A DNA stretch of 23,734 nucleotides from CAZMXS01 sp964570325 (GCA_964570325.1 CAZMXS010000076.1:1-23734), one strand, 5' to 3'; shown: positions 16,096 to 23,734, numbered from the stretch's first letter. The notes: a model not told the origin generated them from the sequence alone. A program made the numbers and translations.

Positions 16096-17268
16096 TTACT
16101 TCTTGACCGACGCGTATTCCTTGATCAGCGAAAGGCCGATGACCTCGCGCTGGATCTGGTTGGTGCCCTCGTAAATCTGGAGGATTTTGGCGTCGCGCAT
16201 CATCTTCTCGACGGGGTACTCGCGCATGTAGCCATAACCGCCCAGGATTTGCACCGCATCGGTGGTCACGCTCATCGCCACGTCAGTCGCATAGAGTTTG
16301 CACATGGCGGAGAACTTCGAGACATCCTTGAGGCTCGTGTCAACCGTCCGCGCCGTGGCGTAAACCATCGCGCGCGCGGTTTCGACCTTGGTTGCCATGT
16401 CCGCCAGCATCCAGTAAAGGCCCTGGTTGGAGATAACCGGCTTGCCAAACTGGATACGCGATTTGGCGTAGGTGCAAGCTTCATCCAACGCGCCCTGCGC
16501 CAGGCCGACACCCTGAGCGGCGATGCCCGGGCGCGAGACATCGAAGGTCTTCATCGCCAGGATGAACCCCATCCCTTCGCGGCCGACGATGTTCGCCGCC
16601 GGAACCTCGCAGTCCTCAAAGATCAACTCGCGCGTCGCCGACGCCCGAATGCCCAGTTTCTTCTCTTTCTTGCCGAACTTGAAGCCCGGCATGCCCTTTT
16701 CGAGGATGAAGCAGGAGACGCCACGGGCGCCCTTGCTGCGATCCGTGACCGCCATGACGGTATAGATATCGGCTTCGCCGCCGTTGGTAATCCACTGCTT
16801 GGTGCCATTGAGGATGTACTTGTCGCCGCGCTTGACGGCCGTGGTCTGAATGCCGCCGGCGTCGCTGCCGGCGTTGGGCTCCGTCAGCGCAAACGCCGCC
16901 AGTTTCTCCCCGGAAGCCAACGGGGTGAGGTATTTTTTCTTTTGTTCATCCGAACCGCCGAGCAAAATCGGATCGGCGCCAAGCGCATTGGCGGCGAAGG
17001 AGACCGAAACGCCGATGCAGACGCGACTGAGTTCTTCGATCGCGATAATGAAATCCAAGCAGCTCTGGCCGCCAAATCCGCCGTATTCCGCCGGGATGTA
17101 GAGGCCCATCAGGTCCATCCGGCCGAGTTCCTTCAGTAGTTCGCGGGGAAATTCCTCTTTCTCATCCAGTTCGGCGCGAACCGGTTTAACGCGCTCCTGC
17201 GCGAACTCGCGCACCATGTCGCGAATTTCAATCTGCTCCTCGGTAAGTCCGTAATTCATTTCCGCCAT
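16096..17268 (-). CDS. Acyl-CoA dehydrogenase (bifurcating butyryl-CoA dehydrogenase type)
   Basis: A 390-residue FAD enzyme with the full acyl-CoA dehydrogenase fold. Landmarks are GLYIPAEYGGFGG, the FAD/substrate signature FALTEPNAGSDAGG, KQWITNGG, GIRASATRELIFEDCEVP and the C-terminal GGYGYMREYPVEKMMRDAK. The catalytic base is E367 in IYEGTNQIQR, the short/medium-chain position. Together with EtfAB it should couple exergonic enoyl-CoA reduction by NADH to endergonic ferredoxin reduction. The acyl substrate is not certain: crotonyl-CoA, a caffeyl-CoA-like or other enoyl-CoA are possible. It is the first gene of the operon, with a near-ideal ribosome site AAGGAGAGG (17276-17284) and its own promoter. 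No thiolase, crotonase or hydroxyacyl-CoA dehydrogenase is in the window, so the rest of a butyrate route is not shown here. Confidence 0.95.
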   Translation of the reverse strand: MAEMNYGLTEEQIEIRDMVREFAQERVKPVRAELDEKEEFPRELLKELGRMDLMGLYIPAEYGGFGGQSCLDFIIAIEELSRVCIGVSVSFAANALGADPILLGGSDEQKKKYLTPLASGEKLAAFALTEPNAGSDAGGIQTTAVKRGDKYILNGTKQWITNGGEADIYTVMAVTDRSKGARGVSCFILEKGMPGFKFGKKEKKLGIRASATRELIFEDCEVPAANIVGREGMGFILAMKTFDVSRPGIAAQGVGLAQGALDEACTYAKSRIQFGKPVISNQGLYWMLADMATKVETARAMVYATARTVDTSLKDVSKFSAMCKLYATDVAMSVTTDAVQILGGYGYMREYPVEKMMRDAKILQIYEGTNQIQREVIGLSLIKEYASVKK

Positions 17269-17275
17269 GACTGAA

Positions 17276-17345
17276 CCTCTCCTTCTTAAATCACCCGGCC
17301 GGCTTGAAAACTTGGGAATCTAGCGAGAGAAACAGATTCGGTCAA
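17276..17345 (-). promoter_or_regulatory. Promoter and ribosome binding site of the acd-etfB-etfA operon
   Basis: On the minus strand, TTGACC (17340-17345; five of six) and TAGATT (17317-17322; four of six) are separated by exactly 17 nt. The start would be near 17310, giving a leader of about 40 nt that includes AAGGAGAGG (17276-17284), 7 nt before the ATG. This is the strongest ribosome site in the window. The remaining stretch to 17530 shows only a loose inverted repeat at 17401-17421 and no gene. Confidence 0.65.
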
Positions 17346-17530
17346 GAAAGGAGACACGTTCAAAAAACGGCGCGCGCGCCCGCGGCAAACGCTTGCCCTC
17401 GCGCCCCAGTCCATTGGGCGCAATTGGAACCAACCCGACTTTGCTTCAGGCCCGCGCCCAGTCGAAGATGAGCGTCACGGCCGTTAGGCAAGACCGGGAA
17501 AGAACCGGGGGTGGGCCAGCGTTTGCGCCA

Positions 17531-18199
17531 TCAAAGCACGCCCAGGCGGCGTGCTTTCAGCAGCATTTCGGCGCGACTGCGGGCGTGAATCTTCTCGTAT
17601 ATTTTTTTGATATGCGAGTGCACGGTGTGTGCGCTGATTTTCAGCTCGCTGCCGATCTCCGTGTACGACAGGCCCCGCTCAATCAGGCGCAGGATGGCGA
17701 TTTCGCGCGGGGTCAATTCATGTTCGGCGGCTGCGGCAACATCTTTCGCGTCCGCCTGCTGCAGCCGGAATTCGGCAATCAGTTTGCGGGCGATCTTGGG
17801 CGTCATCGGCGCGCCGCCGGCGTGCATCTCGCGCATGGACTCAACCAGCACGCGCGGCGTGCTGCCTTTGAGCAGGTAACCGCTGGCGCCGGCGCGAATG
17901 GCCGACATGACCACGGCGCGATCCTCACAAATCGTAAACGCCAATGCGTCCACATTTTGGTGCGCATCTTTAACCTGCCCGATTAACTCCACACCCGACA
18001 TGCCCGGCAGATCAATGTCGGCCAGCAGGATGTCCGTCGCCGCCCAATCCACGTCCCGCAACGCCTCCTCCGCCGTTTCATAGGCGCCCACGATCTTGAT
18101 GTCCGGCTCGCCCTGCAGCAGGAGCCGCAAATTTTCCAGCAGGAGCTTATTATCCTCGACGATACAAACCTTCATGAACTTGGAAGACTTATAGCTCAT
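17531..18199 (-). CDS. NarL/FixJ-family response regulator
   Basis: A 222-residue DNA-binding regulator. Residues 9-130 are a receiver domain: acidic pair E15-D16 (CIVEDN), phosphoacceptor D61 (LLADIDLPGMSG), a Thr in AFTICEDRA and the switch Lys in SGYLLKGSTP. Residues 158-220 are a LuxR-type helix-turn-helix (ELTPREIAILRLIERGLSYT, then ISAHTVHSHIKKIYEKI). The start at 18199 overlaps the kinase stop in an ATGA junction, so the pair is translationally coupled and should work together; M9 (MKVCIVEDN) is an internal alternative that fits the family length better. Targets are unknown; neither the operon downstream nor the divergent aconitase can be tied to it by sequence. A perfect hairpin covers its last codons and stop. 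Confidence 0.95.
   Translation of the reverse strand: MSYKSSKFMKVCIVEDNKLLLENLRLLLQGEPDIKIVGAYETAEEALRDVDWAATDILLADIDLPGMSGVELIGQVKDAHQNVDALAFTICEDRAVVMSAIRAGASGYLLKGSTPRVLVESMREMHAGGAPMTPKIARKLIAEFRLQQADAKDVAAAAEHELTPREIAILRLIERGLSYTEIGSELKISAHTVHSHIKKIYEKIHARSRAEMLLKARRLGVL
17533..17557. terminator. Perfect 10-bp hairpin across the response-regulator stop
   Basis: AAAGCACGCC (17533-17542), a 5-nt loop and GGCGTGCTTT (17548-17557) form a perfect stem. The first T of the minus-strand TGA stop lies in the stem, so the hairpin includes the last eight codons. The stem has GC-rich interior and A/T ends, but no U-run follows beyond TTT. It may be a weak terminator or a 3'-end stabiliser. Confidence 0.55.
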
Positions 18200-20247
18200 T
18201 CGCCCTCCAGCCCGTCTATCCCCTGATCGGGTGATTTTAAGGGGATGGGGGCGACAAACTCCAGGCGGGTGCCGCTGGCGCTGCTCGTAGTCAATTCCCC
18301 GCCCAGTTCCGTAATACGCTGGCGCATATTGCGCAGGCCGCGGCCGCGCTGGACGACATTCGACAACCCCCGGCCGTTGTCAGCGATCACCAGCCGCATG
18401 CGATCCTCCGTAAAAAACAATTCCACTGTAACCTGCGTGGCCGCCGCGTGTTTGACCACGTTGTTCAGCGCCTCCTTAAAGATCCGAAACAGCGACATGC
18501 CCGCGAAAAGGCCGGGGCCGTCAGCGTCGCCCGCGCCGGACACCGTCAGGTTGAAAGCAATGCCGTGGTTCTCCTGCATCATCGCGCCGTGGCGGCGGAA
18601 TTCCGTGATCAGATCCGGCCAGAAAAACTCGCGGCTTTCCAAAGTGTTCATCAGGCTGCGCACCTCGACGTTGGCCTCCCCGGCCAAGTCCATGATCCGG
18701 CGCAGGATTTGCTCGCGTTGCGCGCCGTCCGCCGACTTCAACCCCAAAGCGCTGATCATGCTGATCCCGGCGACAATCCCCCCCACCCCGTCATGCAGAT
18801 CGCGAATGAGCAATTCCAATTGGCGCAGATGTCGTTTCTCCTCCAGCAGTTTGTGATACGCCACTTCGCGCTGCTGTTGAGCCAATTCCTCGGTGATGTC
18901 CATGACGGTCGCCAGAATCAATTGCTCTTCATCCTGCGCGATCGCCTGTACGACCACGCGCACATCGAACAGCTTGCCATTTCGGGGACACCGCGCCTTC
19001 CAACGCGGAATCACCACGCGCTCACCCCGCAGGCATCGCTCGATCGCGGCGCGGCCGATCTCCAGATTGTTGTCGGGCGCCGAGTAGTCATTGAAAATGT
19101 CATATTGCAAGGCCGTCGCCTCGTCCGGCAGCCCATACATGGCCAGCATCGGCCGGTTGACCGTTCGCAAGCGTCCCGCGGCGTCGTGAATGAAAACGGC
19201 CTCGCTGATGCTGTCCAGAATCAGCCGCAATTCCTGTTCGCGTTGGCGGAGCAGGGTGACATCCCGCAAGGCAAACAGGCGGCCCAGCACCGTCCCGCGC
19301 GCATCGCGGATTTCCGGCGCCGATTGTTCATACCAGCGGCGAATTTCCGCCACCTTGACCTCATGTACGCCTGGTCCCGCCCGCAACAAGGCGGCCCAGG
19401 GCGCCGGCAGCTTGTCTGTTTTTTCCCCAAGCCACGCCGACGGGGAACGGCCGACGGCTTTCAGCGCGGCGGCGTTGAGGTCAACGATCCGGCCCTGGCG
19501 ATCCAGTACGAATACCAGGTCGCTCAGATTGTCCAACAATACGCTGCGCGCAATGGGAATAATATCGAGGGCCCGATAACCCAGGACCATCCAGGCGAAG
19601 GCCGAAATGGAAATGACCGTGGTAAAGGGCGCCAGGTTGAGGTACGGCACCAGCGACATTCCCAAAACCCACAGCACATTGGCCACCAGCGGCACCCCGT
19701 AGCCCAGCATCAACAGCCACAACGCCCGCCGCAGACGCGAGGACGCGCCCGACCATGCGCTGAACATCAGGGCCAAACCGAACCAAGCCAACGCGCTCTG
19801 GATAAACAAATAGATACGATACCAGACCCCGTTGGAACTACTCAAAACACCCCAGGATTCGCCGACCGGATGGATGGCAAAGCCATATTGGAACCAATTG
19901 TGAAACGGACTGGTGATGGCCACGGCCATCGTCAATACGTTGTAGATTGCCAAGGCGCACCAAAACCACCGCGGGAGCCATTTGCCCACCCCGAACAACT
20001 CGCAAATCATGGCGATCCAACAGAACGTCAACCAGGGCATGAATAAAAAGCGCGGCAAATGCGCGTAGATCTTTGCTTCCAAGGTCGGCAGCGTCAGTTC
20101 CAGGTAATAGGTCAGATCCCAAATCAAACTGATCAGCAGGACCAGCATGAAATAAAATGTGGTCTTGGAGCGGGGGCGGGATAGCGTATAGACCATCAAT
20201 ACCAGGTAAGCCCCCATGGCCAGCAACAGAATATCCACGATGGTCAT
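18196..20247 (-). CDS. 7TM-PAS-PAS histidine kinase (HisKA_3 type)
   Basis: A 683-residue membrane sensor kinase. Residues 1-225 hold about seven hydrophobic segments and resemble the 7TM histidine-kinase N-terminal domain, a predicted ligand sensor. Two PAS domains follow: about 230-335 (NLSDLVFVLDRQGRIVDLN) and 340-460 (ILDSISEAVFIHDAAGRL to LATVMDITEE). A coiled linker leads to the dimerisation helix, where H485 in IRDLHDGVGG is the phosphoacceptor. The ATPase shows the N box (FKEALNNVVKHAAATQVTVE) and DNGRGL, then GRGLRNMRQRITELGGEL. This is the NarX/DesK architecture, matching the NarL-type partner it overlaps by 4 nt. The start ATG 20247 precedes MTIVDILLLAMGAYLVL and has no Shine-Dalgarno. 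The signal is unknown. Confidence 0.95.
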   Translation of the reverse strand: MTIVDILLLAMGAYLVLMVYTLSRPRSKTTFYFMLVLLISLIWDLTYYLELTLPTLEAKIYAHLPRFLFMPWLTFCWIAMICELFGVGKWLPRWFWCALAIYNVLTMAVAITSPFHNWFQYGFAIHPVGESWGVLSSSNGVWYRIYLFIQSALAWFGLALMFSAWSGASSRLRRALWLLMLGYGVPLVANVLWVLGMSLVPYLNLAPFTTVISISAFAWMVLGYRALDIIPIARSVLLDNLSDLVFVLDRQGRIVDLNAAALKAVGRSPSAWLGEKTDKLPAPWAALLRAGPGVHEVKVAEIRRWYEQSAPEIRDARGTVLGRLFALRDVTLLRQREQELRLILDSISEAVFIHDAAGRLRTVNRPMLAMYGLPDEATALQYDIFNDYSAPDNNLEIGRAAIERCLRGERVVIPRWKARCPRNGKLFDVRVVVQAIAQDEEQLILATVMDITEELAQQQREVAYHKLLEEKRHLRQLELLIRDLHDGVGGIVAGISMISALGLKSADGAQREQILRRIMDLAGEANVEVRSLMNTLESREFFWPDLITEFRRHGAMMQENHGIAFNLTVSGAGDADGPGLFAGMSLFRIFKEALNNVVKHAAATQVTVELFFTEDRMRLVIADNGRGLSNVVQRGRGLRNMRQRITELGGELTTSSASGTRLEFVAPIPLKSPDQGIDGLEGE

Positions 20248-20285
20248 GGATGAAGATTAGCACGCTTGAAACGGAAAAATCAACG

Positions 20286-20315
20286 CGGGCGGATCGCGGG
20301 CAGCGATTCCGCCCG
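20286..20315. repeat. Bulged 12-bp inverted repeat between kinase and aconitase genes
   Basis: CGGGCGGATCGC (20286-20297), a 5-nt centre GGGCA and GCGATTCCGCCCG (20303-20315) pair over 12 bp with one extra T. It lies about 40 nt upstream of the kinase start and 85 nt upstream of the aconitase promoter, a place for an operator or a small structured RNA. The 212 nt between the two start codons hold no gene. Confidence 0.55.
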
Positions 20316-20400
20316 TGTAGATCGAGGAACAGGCTGTGGATATGGGTCACGGCCAGGACGCCCACGCTCCAGGACGACGAGGCGCGCGGTGAGGCGATGG

Positions 20401-20429
20401 TTGACACCGCCGCGCGCGCGGCCTACCTT
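20401..20429 (+). promoter_or_regulatory. Predicted aconitase promoter
   Basis: A perfect TTGACA (20401-20406) is followed after 17 nt by TACCTT (20424-20429; three of six). A GC-alternating spacer of CG repeats lies between. The start would be near 20436, about 24 nt before the start codon. Confidence 0.5.
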
Positions 20430-20449
20430 TGTCCGCCCACTGACTGAAT

Positions 20450-20453
20450 GGAG
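20450..20453 (+). promoter_or_regulatory. Ribosome binding site deciding the aconitase start
   Basis: GGAG at 20450-20453 lies 6 nt before ATG 20460 and only 3 nt before ATG 20457. The ATG at 20448 overlaps the site itself and has nothing upstream. This favours 20460. Confidence 0.6.
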
Positions 20454-20459
20454 CTAATG

Positions 20460-23144
20460 ATGAGCATGGATTTTGTCCGTAAGGAATTGGTGTTGTCCGC
20501 CGGCCGGCCACTCGGTTACTTCAGCCTGCCGGAACTGGAAAAGGCCGGCTGGGGACCGATCAGCCGCCTGCCCTACGCAGTCCGCATTATCTTGGAATCG
20601 CTCCTCCGTAACCAGGGACATCCCGCCTATACCGAAGGCCAGGTCGCCGCACTGGCCCGCTGGGCGCCCGGCCTGCCGGCAGATGCCGAATTCCCGTTCC
20701 TGCCGGCGCGCGTGCTCTTCCAGGATTTCACCGGCGTGCCCTGCGTTGTGGACTTGGCGGCCATGCGCGAGGTGATGGCCCGCGCCGGCAAAGATCCCGG
20801 CCGGATCGAGCCGCTGATTCCCGTGGATTTGGTGATTGATCATTCGGTGCAGATGGACGCGGTGGGCAACGCCGACGCCCTGCGCATCAACATGGAGCAG
20901 GAGTTCGCGCGCAACGCCGAGCGTTACGCTTTTCTGCGCTGGGGTCAGGGGGCATTCCGTAAACTTAACGTCATCCCGCCAGGGCTGGGTATCTGTCACC
21001 AGGTCAACCTGGAACACCTGGCCGAATGCGTGCGCGTCGTGGCAGACTCCGCCGGCCGGCCGGTCGCCTGTCCGGATTCCGTTGTCGGCACGGATTCGCA
21101 CACCACCATGATCAACGGCCTGGGTGTGCTCGGCTGGGGCGTTGGCGGGATCGAGGCCGAGGCCGCGATGCTCGGCCAGCCGATCCCGATCACCGCGCCG
21201 GTCGTGACCGGGGTGCGGTTGAGCGGCGCGCTACGGCCCGGCGCGACAGCGACCGATTTGGCGCTTCTGGTGACACAGAAGTTGCGCGCCAAAGGCGTGG
21301 TCAATCAGTTCGTCGAGTTCTGCGGACCGGGCTTGGATCGCCTGACGCTGGCCGACCGCGCCACAGTGGCCAACATGGCGCCGGAATATGGCGCGACCAC
21401 CGGCCTGTTCCCCGTGGATGAGGAGACCCTCCGCTATCTGCGCCAGACAGGACGCCCGCCGGAACTGGTGGACCGGGTCGAGCGCTACTGCAAGACCCAG
21501 GGACTGTTCCGCGAACCCGGCGCGCCCGAACCGCAATACTCCAGTATGATCGAGATTGATCTGAACACAGTCGAGCCCTGTGTCGCCGGGCCCAAGCGTC
21601 CGCATGACTGGCTGCCGCTGGCGCAGGTCAAGCCGGCTTTTCAGAAAGCGCTGACCGCGCCGGTCAAGGAGCGCGGGTTCGGCCTGGCGGCCGCCGAAAC
21701 CGGACGCGCCGCAACGGTCGCCGGCGTGGGCGAAGTCCGGCACGGAACCGTGGTCATCGCCGCAATCACCAGTTGCACCAATACGTCCAATCCGCAGGTG
21801 CTGCTGGCGGCCGGGCTGCTGGCGCGCAATGCGGTCGCGCGCGGCCTGCGGACCGCGCCGGGCGTGAAAACGAGCCTGGCTCCCGGCTCGCGCGTGGTCA
21901 CCGCCTACCTCCGCCAGACCGGCCTGCTGGCCGATCTGGAAAAGCTGGGGTTTCATGTGGCGGCTTACGGCTGCGGCACTTGTATCGGCAACAGCGGCCC
22001 GCTGGACCCCCGCCTGGAAAGCGCCGTCAAGGACGCGAAGATTGTGGCCGCCGCCGTGTTGAGCGGCAACCGCAATTTCGAGGGGCGCGTGCATCCGGCC
22101 GTGAAGGCAAATTACCTGTGCGCGCCGCCGTTGGTGGTGGCGTATGCGCTGGCCGGCCGCATAGACATTGATTTTGAAACCGAGCCGCTGGGCGTGGACA
22201 GCGCCCGCAAACCAGTCTTCCTGCGCGACCTTTGGCCGTCCGACGAAGCGGTCCGGCCGCTGCTGGCCGCCGCGGCCGCCCCGGAGGTTTACCGGCAGTT
22301 ATACCGGGATATCGCCGCATCGAATCCGGCGTGGAATGCGATCCCAGCCCGTGTCAGCCCGGTGTATCCGTGGGATGAGCAATCCACCTATATCCGGAAC
22401 CCGTCGTTCGTCGCGGAAATCGCGCCGCGCCCGGCTGCTCTGGCCGATATCCACAACGCGCGCGCGCTGGCCTGCTTCGGCGACTTCATCACCACCGATC
22501 ACATTTCACCCGCCGGCGCGATCGCCAAGGACAGCCCGGCCGCCGCCTATCTCGTCGCGCACGGCGTGGCACCGGCAGACTTTAACTCCTATGGCGCGCG
22601 GCGCGGCAATCATGAGGTAATGATGCGCGGCACCTTCGCCAACATCCGGATCCGCAACAAGCTGGTGGATATCGAAGGCGGCTGGACGGTGAGCCTGCCG
22701 GATGGAGAACGCTTGAGCATCTTTGATGCAGCCATGAAATACCGGGCGGCGGGCACGCCGCTGGTGGTGCTGGCAGGCAAGCTGTACGGAGCCGGCTCGT
22801 CGCGCGACTGGGCGGCCAAAGGCACCTATCTGCTCGGCGTCCGCGCCGTGCTCGCCGAAAGTTTTGAGCGCATCCACCGCAGCAACCTGGTCGAGATGGG
22901 GGTGTTGCCGCTGGAGTTCATTGATGGGCAAACCGCAGAGGGGCTGGGCCTGACCGGCCGCGAGGTGTATTCGATCACGGGAATCGCGTCGGATTTGAAA
23001 CCGGGCAAGCTGCTGGATGTGCGAGCCGATGCGACCGATCAGGTCATCGTCTTCAAGGCCAAGTGCCGGATTGATTCGTCCATCGAGGTGGAATACTACC
23101 GGCACGGCGGGATCATTCCGTTCGTGCTGCGGGGCATGATGTAG
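20460..23144 (+). CDS. acnA: Aconitate hydratase, AcnA type
   Basis: An 894-residue monomeric aconitase of the AcnA/IRP1 group (E. coli AcnA 891). It converts citrate to isocitrate via cis-aconitate with a [4Fe-4S] cluster. The three cluster cysteines are C439 (AAITSCTNTSNPQV), C505 and C508 (YGCGTCIGNSGPL). Other family blocks are intact: DSHTTMINGLGVLGWGVGGIE near the N-terminal third, ACFGDFITTDHISPAGAI, the RGNHEVMMRGTFAN loop and YGAGSSRDWAAKG with FERIHRSNLVEMGVLPLEF in the mobile C-terminal domain. ATG 20460 is chosen by the GGAG spacing; 20448 and 20457 are in-frame alternatives. No citrate synthase or isocitrate dehydrogenase is adjacent. AcnA-type proteins can also bind mRNA when the cluster is lost; nothing here tests that. 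Confidence 0.97.
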   Translation: MSMDFVRKELVLSAGRPLGYFSLPELEKAGWGPISRLPYAVRIILESLLRNQGHPAYTEGQVAALARWAPGLPADAEFPFLPARVLFQDFTGVPCVVDLAAMREVMARAGKDPGRIEPLIPVDLVIDHSVQMDAVGNADALRINMEQEFARNAERYAFLRWGQGAFRKLNVIPPGLGICHQVNLEHLAECVRVVADSAGRPVACPDSVVGTDSHTTMINGLGVLGWGVGGIEAEAAMLGQPIPITAPVVTGVRLSGALRPGATATDLALLVTQKLRAKGVVNQFVEFCGPGLDRLTLADRATVANMAPEYGATTGLFPVDEETLRYLRQTGRPPELVDRVERYCKTQGLFREPGAPEPQYSSMIEIDLNTVEPCVAGPKRPHDWLPLAQVKPAFQKALTAPVKERGFGLAAAETGRAATVAGVGEVRHGTVVIAAITSCTNTSNPQVLLAAGLLARNAVARGLRTAPGVKTSLAPGSRVVTAYLRQTGLLADLEKLGFHVAAYGCGTCIGNSGPLDPRLESAVKDAKIVAAAVLSGNRNFEGRVHPAVKANYLCAPPLVVAYALAGRIDIDFETEPLGVDSARKPVFLRDLWPSDEAVRPLLAAAAAPEVYRQLYRDIAASNPAWNAIPARVSPVYPWDEQSTYIRNPSFVAEIAPRPAALADIHNARALACFGDFITTDHISPAGAIAKDSPAAAYLVAHGVAPADFNSYGARRGNHEVMMRGTFANIRIRNKLVDIEGGWTVSLPDGERLSIFDAAMKYRAAGTPLVVLAGKLYGAGSSRDWAAKGTYLLGVRAVLAESFERIHRSNLVEMGVLPLEFIDGQTAEGLGLTGREVYSITGIASDLKPGKLLDVRADATDQVIVFKAKCRIDSSIEVEYYRHGGIIPFVLRGMM

Positions 23145-23325
23145 CGCCGGCGGGGTAGATTTGGATCTGCTTCCAGTCCGCCTCGCCCATTCCGTTGGGC
23201 TCTTGAATCCGGTCCAGCGTCACCGCGCCGCGCGGCAGCAGGCCCAGTTCGCCCCGCCGGCGCTGGATATACCGGCGCACCTGCGAGACGCTGCCCGTGT
23301 GGCCGTGCTGATCCCGCAACAGAGT
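23113..23325 (-). pseudogene. Fragment of a degraded minus-strand gene
   Basis: A minus-strand frame is open from just after an in-frame TGA (23326-23328) to a stop inside the end of acnA. It has no ATG start and reads LRDQHGHTGSVSQVRRYIQR, then RGELGLLPRG and PNGMGEADWKQIQIYPAG, with sense-looking composition over about 55 residues. The order of an RR-rich helix, a short strand and a DW-containing strand loosely recalls the C-terminal part of CotH-type secreted proteins, which are common in this bacterial group; that link is weak. It is probably the tail of a gene truncated at about 23325, next to the REP-like sequence. It may also be a chance frame. Confidence 0.3.
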
Positions 23326-23734
23326 TCATGAGGGGTCAGGTCTATATTTTTATACAAGTCTCCATTGCCCCATGTCGGGCGCGCAGCCACCGTTCCTTTT
23401 CCATGCGCCGTTTATGCCCCAGCGGCCGGACAGATTACCCGCCCTCCATGGAGCTTCCCCTCATCCTTTGGACAGTTTCTGGGGTAACTTAAGCTAATGT
23501 TTGGTCGTCGTTCATTTGCCACAGCCAGTTTCTCTATTCCACTGAAAACAGCGAAGAACCTTTTTCGGCTGAAACGATTACTGCCATAACGCAAGAAACT
23601 GCTTTTGAAAGATCGAGGGTCCCTCAATTGCGGAACTGCGCTGAATCTATGCCATGAACGCGGTGAGCGTAGCGAGGGAGGTAGTGTCTTGAATCTTCAG
23701 CAAAAAGAGAGGTCATGGTAATCCTCAGGGAAGT
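23326..23734. other. AT-richer gene-free end of the window
   Basis: From about 23330 the sequence is visibly richer in A and T than the rest of the window, and no frame gives a recognisable protein. Small features are a 10-bp palindrome CTCCATGGAG (23444-23453) and an odd-length dyad GAGGGTCCCTC (23615-23625). A minus-strand frame of 36 codons enters from the right edge and stops at 23624; a plus-strand ATG at 23715 with AGAGG just before it also runs off the edge. Either could belong to a gene outside the window. Composition and the missing genes suggest inserted or decayed mobile DNA. Confidence 0.4.
23330..23357. repeat. REP/RAYT-like sequence
   Basis: GAGGGGTCAGGTCT followed by an A/T tract (TATATTTTTATA) resembles the leader or end sequence often found beside IS200-like REP-associated tyrosine transposases in many environmental bacteria. 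No transposase frame follows it here, so it would be a solitary copy or remnant. The match is from memory of the pattern, not from a search. Confidence 0.35.

Noticed and set aside
15637..17139. 500-codon plus-strand frame opposite etfB and the acyl-CoA dehydrogenase
   Set aside because: It is a GC-driven antisense frame without motifs; the minus-strand genes are certain.
17401..17421. GCGCCC...GGGCGC inverted repeat downstream of the response regulator
   Set aside because: Six base pairs with a mismatch inside and no T-tract on either side.
18448..20046. 532-codon plus-strand frame opposite the histidine kinase
   Set aside because: It is an Arg/Gln-rich antisense artefact; the kinase domains explain the region.
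23412..23627. 71-codon minus-strand frame in the AT-rich end
   Set aside because: No ribosome site, no recognisable motif, and it conflicts with another minus-strand frame entering from the edge.

Overview
The window is a GC-rich stretch of a Gram-negative chromosome, most likely a member of the PVC superphylum (Kiritimatiellota/Verrucomicrobiota type). This is inferred, not proven. The grounds are an OmpA-type protein and an outer-membrane barrel, a secreted parallel beta-helix protein with a PDIGAFE motif and a short C-terminal domain common in that group, an electron-bifurcating type ETF that suggests anaerobic metabolism, and a 10-N scaffold gap typical of a metagenome assembly.

Layout. 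Positions 1-1940 hold the 3' part of an OmpA-domain membrane protein, an HNH endonuclease and a small B-box-like zinc-finger protein with a very acidic tail. A 7-bp tandem repeat precedes mutS (2143-4650), which faces a minus-strand pair: nadB (L-aspartate oxidase) and a coupled secreted beta-helix protein (4681-8422). Divergent from nadB is a B12-binding/radical-SAM-like protein whose three cluster cysteines are replaced (8519-9961). Next, on the minus strand, come speA (arginine decarboxylase, broken by the scaffold gap) and a small coiled-coil protein. Divergent from these are an InhA/FabI-like enoyl-ACP reductase and an outer-membrane barrel.

Positions 14045-17268 are a clean minus-strand operon, acyl-CoA dehydrogenase - etfB - etfA, where EtfA carries an N-terminal two-cluster ferredoxin domain. 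This is the arrangement of flavin-based electron-bifurcating acyl-CoA dehydrogenase complexes. Upstream lies a two-component pair (7TM-PAS-PAS histidine kinase overlapping a NarL-type regulator by 4 nt), divergent from an AcnA-type aconitase. The last 590 bases hold no intact gene: a fragment of a degraded minus-strand gene, a REP/RAYT-like sequence and an AT-richer stretch that may belong to a mobile or recently acquired segment.

Points that stand out: the cysteine-less radical SAM homologue; the ferredoxin-fused bifurcating ETF operon; two divergent gene pairs whose opposing promoters share overlapping -10 hexamers; a palindrome at the predicted speA start site; and a perfect hairpin covering the stop codon of the response regulator. 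I see no CRISPR array, tRNA, rRNA or intact transposase, and no convincing wholly new multi-gene system.
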